64,000 bases of DNA from positions 1 through 64,000 of the forward strand of contig NZ_SJSN01000017.1 of assembly GCF_004331675.1 (NCBI RefSeq), given 5' to 3'. The first letter of the stretch is position 1. The number at the start of each line of letters is the position of its first letter. Below, piece by piece: positions 17,080 through 26,222 of this stretch. The notes under the pieces were generated by a model. The model had not been told where the DNA came from. It was given only the letters and a program-made list of their open reading frames with translations, and did no database searches. The DNA comes from Pedobacter frigidisoli (lineage in GTDB: Bacteria; Bacteroidota; Bacteroidia; Sphingobacteriales; Sphingobacteriaceae). The position numbers were made by a program, and so were the translations under genes.

Positions 17080-17427
17080 ATGGATTTTTCTAAAGCTGAA
17101 AATAAGGTTGCGAGAGCGCTCTTTGAAATCGCCCTCCAAAGAGAATTGGCAAAAGGCATGAATGAATTTGATGAAATTTTGCAAAAATGGAAAACAGAAC
17201 GCCCCCAAGATAACCGAGAAAGTTATTATGCAATTTTTACCTCTGTAAAAGATTTTGATAAACATATTGCACGACGATATGATGGGCTCAAAAATTCGAT
17301 GTTTTACAATACAATTATTGGCTTGTTAGTTGATGAAGTTATAAATGCCCAAGATTTAATTGGCTTTGCCCAAGAGCGCCAGAACGAATTACTTTCCATT
17401 TCAAAACAACACAAAGACTTCCGCTAA
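17080..17427 (+). CDS. Hypothetical helical protein
   Basis: A 115-residue, charged, predominantly helical soluble protein (MDFSKAENKVARALFEIALQ, MNEFDEILQKW, FDKHIARRYDGLKNSMFY, LVDEVINAQDLIGFAQERQ). I do not recognise a family. The composition and absence of low complexity suggest a real gene, and it starts directly after a repeat unit, as several genes here do. It could form a transcription unit with the beta-CASP hydrolase that starts 81 bases downstream. Nothing in the sequence identifies its role. Confidence 0.6.
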   Translation: MDFSKAENKVARALFEIALQRELAKGMNEFDEILQKWKTERPQDNRESYYAIFTSVKDFDKHIARRYDGLKNSMFYNTIIGLLVDEVINAQDLIGFAQERQNELLSISKQHKDFR

Positions 17428-17508
17428 CCAAAAAATTACTTCTTGTTGTTTAAAAATTCCATCATTTATACTACTTTACACAAAACAATTTACCCTACAG
17501 AAAGAAAG

Positions 17509-18891
17509 ATGAAGTTAACGTTTTGGGGCGCTGCACAACAAGTAACAGGAAGTATGCACCTGCTCGAAGTTGGGCATTATAAAATACTGATAGATTGCGG
17601 TTTAGATTACGAAAAGGATACTTATCAGGAAGAAAACCAAGAATTTCCTTTTGCGCCAGCAAGTATTAATCTGGTAATTTTAACCCACGCACATATAGAC
17701 CATTCGGGCAATTTACCCACCTTGGTACGTATGGGTTTTAACGGACAAGTGCTTTGTACGCCGCCAACTGCCGATTTAGCATCCATATTATTGTTTGATT
17801 CGGTAGAGCTTTTTTTAAGAAAACAAGGAAGAAAACCGCGTACTAAACGTGGCAACTTCAGCGGACCGAAACCTTTGTACCTGCACAAACATGTAATGGA
17901 CACCATCGACCGTTTCGTAACCATAGCATTTAATCAGCCATTTAAAATTAATGGCGATATCAGTTTAACCTTTATTCCAGTTGGCCATTTATTAGGAGCA
18001 GCAGCTGCAGTTTTAATCATTAATGATAACGGCGAAGAAAAGAAAATTGCTTTCTCTGGCGATATTGGGCGGGAAAATTACCCTGTTTTGGTAAAACCCG
18101 AAGCTATTCCTGAAGTTGATTTTTTTGTTTGCGAATCTACCTACGGCGGTCGCTACCATACCAAAGACCAAACTTTGGAAGAACGATTGGTAAAGGAAAT
18201 TGAAGAAGCCTGCATTAAAAGCCCTGGCCGATTGATTATTCCTGCTTTTAGTATCGGCAGAACGCAATCGTTGGTTTTTGCATTAAACCAAATCTTCACT
18301 AAAAAATTATTACCGCCTGTTCAAATTTTTGTCGATAGTCCGATGGCAATACACGCCACTGATGTTTACCGAAAACACCATAATCTGGTGAATCAAGAAG
18401 CGAAAGATTTCTATAAAACAATGGGTGATGAATTTGAATTTGAGCATTTGGCCTACGTTCAAACCATGAAAGAAAGCAAGGATGTTTCCAATTATTACGA
18501 CCCTTGCATCATCATTTCTTCAGCAGGAATGTTAGAGGGTGGACGTATTCAAGACCACCTTTATTACAATATCCAGAACTATTATTGCACCATTCTTTTC
18601 ATCGGCTATTGTGCCAAAGGAACGCTTGGCTACAAACTTTTAAGTGGTGCGCCAATTGTTAGAATTAAAGACCGTGAAATGATGGTTTATGCCACCATTC
18701 GCCAAACAGATTTACTCAGCGGCCACGGCGACCATGATGATTTGGTTAAAACGGTTAAACAAACCGGAAAACCAAAACAGGTTTTCCTGGTACATGGTGA
18801 AGATAAAAGTTTACAGCTTTTAATGGCTGCTTTGCAGGAAGATGGCTTTAATGTTGTAGCGCCGGAAAGAGGTGAGGTGTTTGAGATTTAA
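17509..18891 (+). CDS. MBL-fold beta-CASP hydrolase with RMMBL domain (RNase-like)
   Basis: I chose ATG 17509 since the protein then begins MKLTFWGAAQQVTGSMHLLE, the family start; an earlier in-frame ATG adds 22 unconserved residues. The 460-residue product has the metal motif HAHIDHSG at 60-67, GHLLGAAAAV, the FSGDIGR strand, ESTYGGRYH, a beta-CASP region (PAFSIGRTQSLVF, DSPMAIHATDVY), SSAGMLEGG, and the C-terminal RMMBL part with LSGHGDHDDL and VFLVHGED. Relatives are CPSF73-like exonucleases/endonucleases that act on RNA. Zinc-dependent RNA cleavage is expected; the substrate is unknown. Confidence 0.9.
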   Translation: MKLTFWGAAQQVTGSMHLLEVGHYKILIDCGLDYEKDTYQEENQEFPFAPASINLVILTHAHIDHSGNLPTLVRMGFNGQVLCTPPTADLASILLFDSVELFLRKQGRKPRTKRGNFSGPKPLYLHKHVMDTIDRFVTIAFNQPFKINGDISLTFIPVGHLLGAAAAVLIINDNGEEKKIAFSGDIGRENYPVLVKPEAIPEVDFFVCESTYGGRYHTKDQTLEERLVKEIEEACIKSPGRLIIPAFSIGRTQSLVFALNQIFTKKLLPPVQIFVDSPMAIHATDVYRKHHNLVNQEAKDFYKTMGDEFEFEHLAYVQTMKESKDVSNYYDPCIIISSAGMLEGGRIQDHLYYNIQNYYCTILFIGYCAKGTLGYKLLSGAPIVRIKDREMMVYATIRQTDLLSGHGDHDDLVKTVKQTGKPKQVFLVHGEDKSLQLLMAALQEDGFNVVAPERGEVFEI

Positions 18892-18947
18892 TTTAGTTCA
18901 ATCGTTGATTGGTCATTAGTTCATTCGGCCAACAGTTCTAAACATCG

Positions 18948-19028
18948 CGTCATTGCGAGGCACGAAGCAATCTTAATGCGTTCGCATAAACCCATTGTTG
19001 CAGGATTGCTTCGTGCCTCGCAATGACG
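18948..19028. repeat. Palindromic repeat, family CGTCATTGCGAGGC, copy 2
   Basis: Arms at 18948-18973 and 19004-19028 are inverted copies and share their sequence with the copy at 2523-2582; here the loop is about 30 bases. It lies between the convergent beta-CASP hydrolase and proA genes. Confidence 0.9.
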
Positions 19029-19079
19029 ATTTGTCGGCAAGACATGCTCCATCACCCATTTTCCCTCTTACATCTTCCA

Positions 19080-20327
19080 TTAAACCCTCACTTGCCCATC
19101 TCCCCTAACCACCCATTTATAACTCGTTAGCTCTTCCAACCCCATCGGTCCACGGGCATGAAGTTTTTGTGTGCTGATACCAATTTCCGCACCCAAACCA
19201 AACTGTGCGCCATCGGTAAAACCGGTAGATGCATTGGCGTAAACCGCAGCGGCATCTACTTCATTTAAAAACCGAGTGATGTTTTCCGCATCTTCCGAAA
19301 TAATGGCTTCGCTATGTTTAGAGCTGTAATCTGCAATGTGATTTAAGGCTGCATCAAAATCGCTAACAACTTTAACAGCCAGTTTTAAAGATAAAAACTC
19401 AGTTCCAAAATGTTCTTCAGTTGCATGATTTAAAAGTTCGGCTGGGTAAGAAGATTTTAAAACTGCATAACTTTTTTCATCGGCAAAAAGTTCGACTTTT
19501 ACATCAGCTAAGGGCGATAAAAGTTCGGTCAAATCTGTTAATCGGTTTTGATTAATCAACACACAATCGAGTGAATTACAAACACTTACTCTTCTAGTTT
19601 TTGCATTGAAAATTATGGCTTTACCTTTTTCTAAATCACCCGATTCATCGAAATAAGTGTGAACAATTCCTGCTCCCGTTTCAATTACAGGGATTTTGCT
19701 GTTTTCACGAACATAATTAATCAGCGACTGACTTCCACGAGGAATCAACACATCAACGAAACCTCTTGCATTGAGTAAAGCCTCTGTTGCGGCTCTTTCG
19801 GCTGGCAATAGAGTTAAAACATCAGGATTAATTTTATACTTCGCAAGAACCCCGTGAATTACTTTTGCTATGGCTAAATTCGAAAATTCAGCATCGCTCC
19901 CGCCTTTTAAAACCGCAACATTTCCCGTTTTAAAGCAAAGCGAAAACACATCGGCAGTAACATTCGGACGAGCTTCGTAAATTACACCAACCACACCCAG
20001 CGGAACCCGAACTTTTTGAATTTGAAGTTTGTTTTCTAAAATTTTATCAGAAAGCACTTCGCCTAGCGGACTTGCTAAATTCACTACGTTTTTCACATCA
20101 TTTGCAATGTCAGCAATGCGTTGTTTGGTTAGTTTAAGTCTATCATATTTCGGGTCTTCGATGGGCATTTTGGCCAAGTCTTTTACATTCTCTGCTAAAA
20201 TTTTATGCGTAGATAAAACCAAGGCTTCAGCTAAATCTGTTAAAACTTTATTGGTAGTTTCTTTGCTCAAGCCAATCATGGTGCGGGTAGCTTGTTTTGC
20301 TTTTTCGAAGTATTGTTTGTAATCCAT
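19080..20327 (-). CDS. proA: Glutamate-5-semialdehyde dehydrogenase (gamma-glutamyl phosphate reductase)
   Basis: A 415-residue enzyme of the second step of proline synthesis, reducing glutamyl 5-phosphate to the semialdehyde with NADPH. Recognisable ProA segments are VPLGVVGVIYEARPNVTADV (about 105-124), LKGGSDAEFSN, DVLIPRGSQSLINYVRENS, the catalytic cysteine in RRVSVCNSLDCVLIN near 249, and the C-terminal FGLGAEIGISTQKLHARGPMG. Length is normal. It lies downstream of proB on the same strand, separated by 116 bases that include an inverted repeat, so it may be partly uncoupled from proB. Confidence 0.96.
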   Translation of the reverse strand: MDYKQYFEKAKQATRTMIGLSKETTNKVLTDLAEALVLSTHKILAENVKDLAKMPIEDPKYDRLKLTKQRIADIANDVKNVVNLASPLGEVLSDKILENKLQIQKVRVPLGVVGVIYEARPNVTADVFSLCFKTGNVAVLKGGSDAEFSNLAIAKVIHGVLAKYKINPDVLTLLPAERAATEALLNARGFVDVLIPRGSQSLINYVRENSKIPVIETGAGIVHTYFDESGDLEKGKAIIFNAKTRRVSVCNSLDCVLINQNRLTDLTELLSPLADVKVELFADEKSYAVLKSSYPAELLNHATEEHFGTEFLSLKLAVKVVSDFDAALNHIADYSSKHSEAIISEDAENITRFLNEVDAAAVYANASTGFTDGAQFGLGAEIGISTQKLHARGPMGLEELTSYKWVVRGDGQVRV

Positions 20328-20337
20328 TTTGTTTTAA

Positions 20338-20443
20338 TTAACCGCTAAGTTTTTCGCAAAGAAACGCAAAGTTGGGCACCAAAAAACACAATTTGCTTTG
20401 CGTTTCTTTACGCCTCTTCTCTGTGTTCTTTGCGGTAAAATCT
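20338..20443. repeat. Inverted repeat between proB and proA
   Basis: The segment contains AACCGCTAAGTTTTTCGCAA near one end and CTTTGCGGTAAAATC near the other, with AAAGAAACGCAAAGTTGG pairing to TTTGCTTTGCGTTTCTTT inside. It is a long imperfect palindrome. A fragment of the same style (AACACAAAGTTGGGC) occurs at about 33060-33085. Confidence 0.75.
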
Positions 20444-21523
20444 TTATATCGAAGAATAAAAATAATCGTAATGTACCAATGCTTTTTGTTTTTTCTGTCC
20501 GATTCTCTCTCTGGCTTTATCCGAACCGTATTCTGCAATGCCCAAACCAATTAACTGGTTTTTTTCATCGATGATTTTAATGATATCGCCTTTTAAAAAA
20601 TCAGATTGTATTTCGATGATGCCCACGGGCAATAAACTTGTTGCCTTGCCTGAAGTTAACACACTTTTTGCACCATCATTCAGCTTAACAATTCCCGTTG
20701 CAGCCGTTTCAGAATGGGCAATCCATTTCTTTTTGCCCGATTTACTTTTCTCTGGAACGAAACGCGTATGAACAATTTCGTTGTTTAGTAACGATGTTAA
20801 AACGTTATCAGTTGTTCCGTTTGCAATATGAACTGTAATGCCAAGCTTGGCCACTTTTTGTGCCATGGTCGATTTTGTAACCATTCCGCCACGACCAAAT
20901 TGCGATTTGCCTGTTTGAATAAATGAAGCCAGATTAGAAACCGAACCCGATATTTCTTCAATCACTTCTGAACCGGCAATTTTTGGGTCGCCATTGTAAA
21001 TTCCATTTACGTTCGATAAAATAATTAATGCATCAGCATTTAACATCGAGGCGATTAAACCTGCAAGCTCATCGTTATCGGTAAACATTAATTCGGTTAC
21101 CGAAACCACATCGTTCTCATTTACCACAGGAATAACCTCATTCTGTAGCAAAATCTGCATACAGTTTTTCATGTTGAGGTAATGCGCTCTGTCGCGAAAA
21201 TCTTCTTTGGTAACCAAAACTTGGGCACATTTAATTTTGTGTGGTTCAAAGAAATTAGCGTAAGTGTTAATCAACTTTACCTGACCAATTGCAGCCAATA
21301 GTTGTCGCGTGGTAACGGCATCTTGCTTTTCGGAAACTTTGATTAAACTTCTGCCTGCGGCTACAGCTCCGGATGAAACCAAAATCACTTCGATGCCCTG
21401 CTTTTTAATTTCAGCCAGCTGATTTACCAAATGCTGAATCCGCGATTCATCTGGCAAACCGTTGGCCTGTGTAATTACATTCGACCCAACTTTAACAACT
21501 ATTTTTTTGTACCCTAATTTCAT
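20444..21523 (-). CDS. proB: Glutamate 5-kinase
   Basis: A 359-residue kinase that phosphorylates glutamate in the first step of proline synthesis. The amino acid kinase domain begins YKKIVVKVGSNVITQ, with ILVSSGAVAAGRSLI near 50-64, VNENDVVSVTELMFTDNDEL near 138-157, and GKSQFGRGGMVTKSTMAQKV near 212-231. The last about 80 residues (SETAATGIVKLNDGAKSVL onward) form the PUA domain found in many ProB enzymes. The start gives the conserved N-terminal strand. It precedes proA on the minus strand as in many Bacteroidota. Feedback control by proline is a family property. Confidence 0.95.
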   Translation of the reverse strand: MKLGYKKIVVKVGSNVITQANGLPDESRIQHLVNQLAEIKKQGIEVILVSSGAVAAGRSLIKVSEKQDAVTTRQLLAAIGQVKLINTYANFFEPHKIKCAQVLVTKEDFRDRAHYLNMKNCMQILLQNEVIPVVNENDVVSVTELMFTDNDELAGLIASMLNADALIILSNVNGIYNGDPKIAGSEVIEEISGSVSNLASFIQTGKSQFGRGGMVTKSTMAQKVAKLGITVHIANGTTDNVLTSLLNNEIVHTRFVPEKSKSGKKKWIAHSETAATGIVKLNDGAKSVLTSGKATSLLPVGIIEIQSDFLKGDIIKIIDEKNQLIGLGIAEYGSDKARERIGQKKQKALVHYDYFYSSI

Positions 21524-21691
21524 TAGCCCCTCCCAACCCTCCCCGGAAGGGAGGGCTTTTTAGAAAATTGAAAGGGCAATTTAACATCTATTTTTTTCAA
21601 TTGGAATGAATATCAACATGATGGTGAATTTTTGCGAAAATGATAATTAAGATTGGCTGTGCGTTTAACCACAGATTAAATATTACGCGTT

Positions 21692-21863
21692 AAACCACCC
21701 CTTTGCCCCTCCTTGAAAATAAGGAGGGGAGATGGACAGTACGTGTTTAAAATTTGATGGTTCTTTTTAAGAAATAGGTTTAAGTCATAAGTCGATAATA
21801 AATGCAAAAAACTTCCCAGAGCACTTACGACTCCCCTCCTAATTTAGGTGGGGCAGGGGTGGT
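21692..21863. repeat. 172-bp element with ~40-bp imperfect terminal inverted repeats
   Basis: The left end reads AAACCACCCCTTTGCCCCTC and continues to AAGGAGGGGAG; the right end reads CTCCCCTCC and runs to GGGGCAGGGGTGGTT, its inverted counterpart. The centre is AT-rich and non-coding. This looks like a small non-autonomous (MITE-like) element or a pair of opposed intergenic repeats. Confidence 0.7.
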
Positions 21864-21895
21864 TATTTAGCCAAAAGCCACAAACCTATGTTAAT

Positions 21896-21987
21896 AAACC
21901 CGATTGTACGAATGCCGTTTTTCACGGCAGCAGGGAAAGCGGGACTGAAAGCCGCCATGAAAAACAGAACCTTTCATTTCCAAAAAG
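21896..21987 (+). repeat. Dispersed AAACCCGAT repeat
   Basis: It begins AAACCCGATTGTACGAATG, has a hairpin GCCGT-TTTTC-ACGGC, then AAGCGGGACTGAAAG, and ends AACAGAACCTTTCATTTCC before an A run. Same layout as the copies at 16820, 16970, 43433, 56089 and 61288. Confidence 0.8.
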
Positions 21988-22036
21988 AAACTCCAATAAA
22001 AATTCATTAAATTGCATTAACCTACACCAAACCATC

Positions 22037-24190
22037 ATGATGAAATGTATCTTACCTGGCCTGATTTTGCTTGGAGCAATTTCAGCTTGCAACAACCCCA
22101 AAAAACAAGAAATGAAACCGATAAAATGGCCTGATGCTAAACCTCCGATAGCCGAAATTAACCCACACAAACGAATTATGCATGGCGATACCGTGGTGGA
22201 TAATTATTATTGGATGATTGATTATTTCAAGAAAGGGCCTGATAGTACCAAAGTTGTTGATTATTTGAAAGCCGAAAATAAATACCTCGATACGATGATG
22301 AAAGGAACGGAAACGTTTCAGGCAAATCTGTTTAAGGAGATGAAAGGTCGGATTAAGGAAAAAGATGAATCGGTACCCGTATTTAAAAACGGTTACTTCT
22401 ATTATACCCGAACAGAAGACGGACAACAATACTATAAATACTGTCGCAAGAAAGGAAGTTTAACGGCTACAGAAGAAATTTTATTGGATGTTGATGCCTT
22501 GGCAAAAGGCCATTCCTATTATAGCGCCACGGGTTTTAGTATTAGTCCTGATAATAAATTATTGGCTTTCGGTGTTGATAAGGTGTCTCGTAGGCAATAC
22601 ACCATTCAGGTGAAAAATTTGGAAACAGGTGAGATTTACAAAGATGCAATTACAAATACTGAGGGCGCTGTAGCTTGGGCGAATGATAACAAAACATTGT
22701 TTTATACTTCGAAAAACCCAGTCACTTTACTAAGTGAAAAGATTAAAAAACACCTACTCGGAACGGATGCTAAAACGGACGTTGTGGTTTATGACGAGAA
22801 AGATAACTCCAACTATATTGGGGTAGTAAAATCGAAAAACGGTAAGTATATTTTCATCGGCTCACAGGGAACTTTAACTTCTGAATATAGAATGATTGAT
22901 GCCGACCATCCTGAAGCGCCATTTAAGGTTTTCTCTCCGAGATTTAAAGATGTTTTATATGATGTGTTACCTGTTGATGATAAATTTTATATCGTTACCA
23001 ATTGGAATGCGAAAAATTTCCGCTTGATGGAATGTCCGCTGGACAAAACCGCAAAAGAAAATTGGAAAGAGGTGATTCCAAACCGTAAGGATGTTTTGTT
23101 GGAATATGGTGATGAGTTTAAAGATTATCTAGTTCTTTCTGAGCGCAAAAACGGCTTGACCGAACTTCGTGTTTTGAAGAAAGATGGTAGTGATTATTAC
23201 ATCAAATTTGAGGAACCCGTTTATGCCGCTGGCATTGGCGCTAACCCTGAATATAACGGCAAAATGCTGCGTTACTCCTACACTTCGTTAACTACACCAA
23301 ACTCTACTTACGATTATGATTTAGAGAAAAAGGACAAGAAATTAATGAAGCAACAGGAAGTTGTTGGTGGTTACAATCCTGATGATTATGCTACAGAACG
23401 TGTTTTCGCAACAGCGAAAGACGGAACAAAAATCCCTGTGGCGTTGGTTTACAAAAAAGGCTTTGAGAAGAACGGAAATGCACCATTGTTGCTTTATGCT
23501 TATGGCTCTTACGGCTCCAGTAGCGAAGCAACATTTTCCTCGCCGAGGTTGAGCTTACTAAACCGTGGTTTTGTTTTTGCCATTGCCAATATTCGTGGCG
23601 GACAAGAAATGGGTCGCCAATGGTATGAGGACGGGAAGCTGATGAAAAAGAAAAATACATTTACCGATTTTATTGCTGCAGGCGAATATTTGGTTGAGCA
23701 GAAATACACTTCGAAAGGACATTTATATGCTCATGGCGGCAGTGCAGGAGGTTTGTTGATGGGTGCTGTGGTAAACTTAGCGCCCGATTTATGGAATGGT
23801 TTAATTGCCGATGTGCCTTTTGTTGATGTGGTAAACACCATGCTCGATGAAAGTATTCCGCTAACTACGAACGAATTTGACGAGTGGGGAAATCCGAAGA
23901 AAAAGGATGCTTACGATTATATGAAAAGTTATTCTCCATACGAAAATGTTGAGAAAAAAGCTTACCCAAATATGTTGGTAACGACGGGCTTACACGATAG
24001 TCAGGTACAATATTTCGAACCCGCAAAATGGGTGGCAAAACTACGAGCCATGAAAACTGATAAAAATGTTTTATTCTTAAAAACAAACATGGAATTCGGT
24101 CACGGCGGCGCTTCAGGTCGTTTCGATTATTTGAAAGATGTATCGTTAAGATGGGCATTTTTGTTTGCCCTGGAGGGGATAGAGAAGTAA
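22037..24190 (+). CDS. Prolyl oligopeptidase family serine peptidase (S9), lipoprotein
   Basis: I chose ATG 22037 because it is followed by a lipoprotein signal (MMKCILPGLILLGAISAC, Cys18); the frame is open further upstream but only through repeat DNA. The 717-residue protein has the S9 beta-propeller at about 85-450 and a C-terminal alpha/beta-hydrolase domain with the catalytic Ser in GGSAGGLL near 568, Asp in LHDSQVQY near 653, and His in EFGHGGASGR near 688. It should cleave after proline (or, as in oligopeptidase B, basic residues) in short peptides in the periplasm. The lipid anchor implies attachment to a membrane. Confidence 0.93.
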   Translation: MMKCILPGLILLGAISACNNPKKQEMKPIKWPDAKPPIAEINPHKRIMHGDTVVDNYYWMIDYFKKGPDSTKVVDYLKAENKYLDTMMKGTETFQANLFKEMKGRIKEKDESVPVFKNGYFYYTRTEDGQQYYKYCRKKGSLTATEEILLDVDALAKGHSYYSATGFSISPDNKLLAFGVDKVSRRQYTIQVKNLETGEIYKDAITNTEGAVAWANDNKTLFYTSKNPVTLLSEKIKKHLLGTDAKTDVVVYDEKDNSNYIGVVKSKNGKYIFIGSQGTLTSEYRMIDADHPEAPFKVFSPRFKDVLYDVLPVDDKFYIVTNWNAKNFRLMECPLDKTAKENWKEVIPNRKDVLLEYGDEFKDYLVLSERKNGLTELRVLKKDGSDYYIKFEEPVYAAGIGANPEYNGKMLRYSYTSLTTPNSTYDYDLEKKDKKLMKQQEVVGGYNPDDYATERVFATAKDGTKIPVALVYKKGFEKNGNAPLLLYAYGSYGSSSEATFSSPRLSLLNRGFVFAIANIRGGQEMGRQWYEDGKLMKKKNTFTDFIAAGEYLVEQKYTSKGHLYAHGGSAGGLLMGAVVNLAPDLWNGLIADVPFVDVVNTMLDESIPLTTNEFDEWGNPKKKDAYDYMKSYSPYENVEKKAYPNMLVTTGLHDSQVQYFEPAKWVAKLRAMKTDKNVLFLKTNMEFGHGGASGRFDYLKDVSLRWAFLFALEGIEK

Positions 24191-24207
24191 ATTTATTAGA
24201 AAACCGT

Positions 24208-24299
24208 CCTTTCGACTGAAGCGCAGCGCAATGGAGGAATATTTGAACTTTGTTGATTAGCTTCAAAGATTTCTCGGCTTCGCTCGAAATGACGATTTT
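24208..24299. repeat. Palindromic repeat, family CGTCATTTCGAGCGAAGC, copy 1
   Basis: An imperfect palindrome whose right arm, read in reverse, begins CGTCATTTCGAGCGAAGCCG and matches the left arm of 55952-56043 over 28 bases exactly. It fills the gap after the S9 peptidase. Confidence 0.85.
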
Positions 24300-24361
24300 A
24301 CGATAACTGGACTTCACTCTATAATTTTTAAAATGCTAAACCTATTCCAAATAATATTTCA

Positions 24362-24814
24362 ATGAATACTAAATTAAAAACGCTCCAAATCATTCATCTG
24401 GCTTTATGCTCGGGTGTTTTGCTTTTTGCCTTGGTAACCATTTTCCTCAATCGGGAAATCATGTTTTTCGATGCAAATCCGAAAACCACTGCGCCATTTA
24501 ATCCCATATTTCCAATCCTTGGGTTAATAACCATTTCCGCAAGCATTTTCTTTTTCAGAAACGTAATCTCAAAAATTAATAAATCTGCAGATGTCGATTC
24601 CAAAATCAATCAATATCAAAGTGGATTTGTTATTAGCGCAGCGCTTTTAGAGGGTGGTGCACTTTTTAACTTAGTTGGTTTCTTCATCACTCAAAATTCT
24701 TTTTTCTTGATATTTGCCACAGCCAACTTTGTATTTCTGGTTTTAAGCAGGCCAACAAAAGATAAATTGATTTCTAGTTTACAATTGCAATACCCAGATA
24801 CAGAGGCATTGTAA
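24362..24814 (+). CDS. Four-helix integral membrane protein of unknown function
   Basis: A 150-residue protein with four hydrophobic segments at about 9-29, 48-66, 88-108 and 112-129 (LALCSGVLLFALVTIF, IFPILGLITISASIFFF, GFVISAALLEGGALFNLVGF, SFFLIFATANFVFLVL). No signal for export beyond the helices. I recognise it only as a type frequently annotated as hypothetical membrane protein in Sphingobacteriaceae. The M16 peptidase begins 26 bases downstream but has its own -7 box. Function unknown. Confidence 0.75.
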   Translation: MNTKLKTLQIIHLALCSGVLLFALVTIFLNREIMFFDANPKTTAPFNPIFPILGLITISASIFFFRNVISKINKSADVDSKINQYQSGFVISAALLEGGALFNLVGFFITQNSFFLIFATANFVFLVLSRPTKDKLISSLQLQYPDTEAL

Positions 24815-24825
24815 GCAAATAGCCT

Positions 24826-24833
24826 TATCTTTG
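24826..24833 (+). promoter_or_regulatory. -7 box TATCTTTG seven bases before M16 peptidase ATG (leaderless candidate)
   Basis: TATCTTTG is an exact TANNTTTG match ending at 24833; the ATG is at 24841. This spacing places transcription start at or next to the A of the ATG, as at 4203-4218. Confidence 0.5.
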
Positions 24834-24840
24834 CCCGCCA

Positions 24841-26073
24841 ATGGAATACAATGTTCATACTTTACCGAACGGCATCCGCTTGTTGCATGTGCCCTCGGCT
24901 TCTACCATATCTCACGCTTGCATCATCATTAATACGGGTTCTCGTGATGAACCTGACGGCAAAGCAGGTTTAGCACATTTTATAGAACACCTGATTTTTA
25001 AGCGTACCGAAAAACGCAGTACCAACCAGATTTTAAACCGTTTGGAAAGCGTGGGGGCAGATTTGAATGCTTATACCACCAAAGAATATACCTGTGTTCA
25101 TGCTTCTTTTTTAAATCCTTATTTAGACAGAACGTTAGATTTATTTAACGATATCATCTTTCATTCTACTTTCCCCGAGGATGAAATGGATAAGGAAAAA
25201 AGTGTTATTCTGGATGAAATTGCGTCCTATCTCGACCAGCCTGAGGAAGCCATTAATGATGATTTTGAGGACATGCTTTTTGCGGGAAATGCCCTAGGAA
25301 ATAACATTCTCGGCACCACAGAAAGCGTCAGTAATTTCACCCGAGAGGATGTTATTAATTTTAGAAAAGCAAATTATCGCACTAATGAAATCGTAATTGC
25401 CGTTTTAGGAAACTATACTTTAAACAGCGTTGTAAATAAGGGAACCAAACATTTTGCTGATGTTGAAGAGAACTCTCCAGCTCAAAATAGAATAAAACCA
25501 ACTGTTTTAAACCCGACTACAACCACTATTTACAAACCAATTATGCAATCGCATTGCATTTTAGGTACTCAAACTTATTCGACTCACCATAAAAATAAAG
25601 CAGGGCTGATGCTCTTGAATAATTATTTCGGCGGAAATGGTATGAGCTCTGTTTTAAATCTCCAAATCAGAGAGAAGTATGGAATTGCCTATACCATCGA
25701 ATCGAATTTTTCGCCTTTGAGTGATACAGGAATATTCTCTATTTATTTTGGAACAGATAAAGAAAAACAGCAAAAAGCATTGTCTTTAATTTTCAAGGAG
25801 ATGAAGAAATTAAAAGATAATCCACTGAATGAATTACAATTACAAAAAGCCAAAAACAAATTTATCGGACAAATTGCTCTAAGTGAAGAAAATAGAATCG
25901 GCTTAGTTATATCGATGGCAAAAACACTTATTGACCATCATAAAATTGATTCCCTGGAAAGAGTTTTTGAGAAGATTAGAAAAGTAACCACCCAAGAAAT
26001 TGCACAAATTGCCGATGAGGTTTTGGCTCGAGAACAACTGAATATTTTTACTTTCAGTCCGATATTGGAATAA
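24841..26073 (+). CDS. M16-family zinc metallopeptidase (pitrilysin/processing-peptidase type)
   Basis: A 410-residue protein with the inverted zinc motif HFIEH at 46-50 within GLAHFIEHLIFKRTEKRS, and the downstream glutamate region (SVILDEIASYLDQPEEA, about 120-136) that provides the third ligand. The second M16 half follows with YFGGNGMSSVLNLQIREKYG near 263-282, the conserved R/Y substrate-side motif. This is the typical single-chain bacterial form of about 410-420 residues. No signal peptide, so presumably cytoplasmic, or exported by unknown means. Role is general peptide turnover by family analogy. Confidence 0.92.
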   Translation: MEYNVHTLPNGIRLLHVPSASTISHACIIINTGSRDEPDGKAGLAHFIEHLIFKRTEKRSTNQILNRLESVGADLNAYTTKEYTCVHASFLNPYLDRTLDLFNDIIFHSTFPEDEMDKEKSVILDEIASYLDQPEEAINDDFEDMLFAGNALGNNILGTTESVSNFTREDVINFRKANYRTNEIVIAVLGNYTLNSVVNKGTKHFADVEENSPAQNRIKPTVLNPTTTTIYKPIMQSHCILGTQTYSTHHKNKAGLMLLNNYFGGNGMSSVLNLQIREKYGIAYTIESNFSPLSDTGIFSIYFGTDKEKQQKALSLIFKEMKKLKDNPLNELQLQKAKNKFIGQIALSEENRIGLVISMAKTLIDHHKIDSLERVFEKIRKVTTQEIAQIADEVLAREQLNIFTFSPILE

Positions 26074-26102
26074 TTGTTATTTTTGTACCGTTAGTTTTAT
26101 TA

Positions 26103-26168
26103 GTCTGTCATCCTGAGCTTGTCGAAGGACAAACAAGATAAAAAGGTCTTCGGTAGGCTCAGACTGAC
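26103..26168. repeat. Palindromic repeat with GTCATCCTGAGCTTGTCGAA arm
   Basis: Arms at 26103-26130 and 26146-26168 are imperfect inverted copies (GTCTGTCATCCTGAGC against GCTCAGACTGAC). This element type is widespread in Bacteroidota genomes. It lies in the gap between the M16 peptidase and def. Confidence 0.8.
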
Positions 26169-26222
26169 AAATTGTTGATTAATACCCTCAGATTTAACAT
26201 CCTGAAAAAAACACATTACACA

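Larger units (their letters stand above)
21524..22036. other. Repeat-filled intergenic region between proB and prolyl oligopeptidase
   Basis: 513 bases between divergent genes contain no supported gene but three repeat structures: a GGGAGGG hairpin near 21534-21562, an element with long inverted ends at 21692-21863, and an AAACCCGAT repeat at 21896-21987. An open frame runs through the last two into the peptidase gene but has no start or composition to support it. Confidence 0.7.

Noticed and set aside
20338-20554. Small genes overlapping the proB/proA gap on either strand
   Set aside because: Both frames are antisense or shifted readings of proB and the inverted repeat.
21848-22036. N-terminal extension of the prolyl oligopeptidase
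   Set aside because: It is translated from repeat DNA; the lipoprotein signal begins at 22037.
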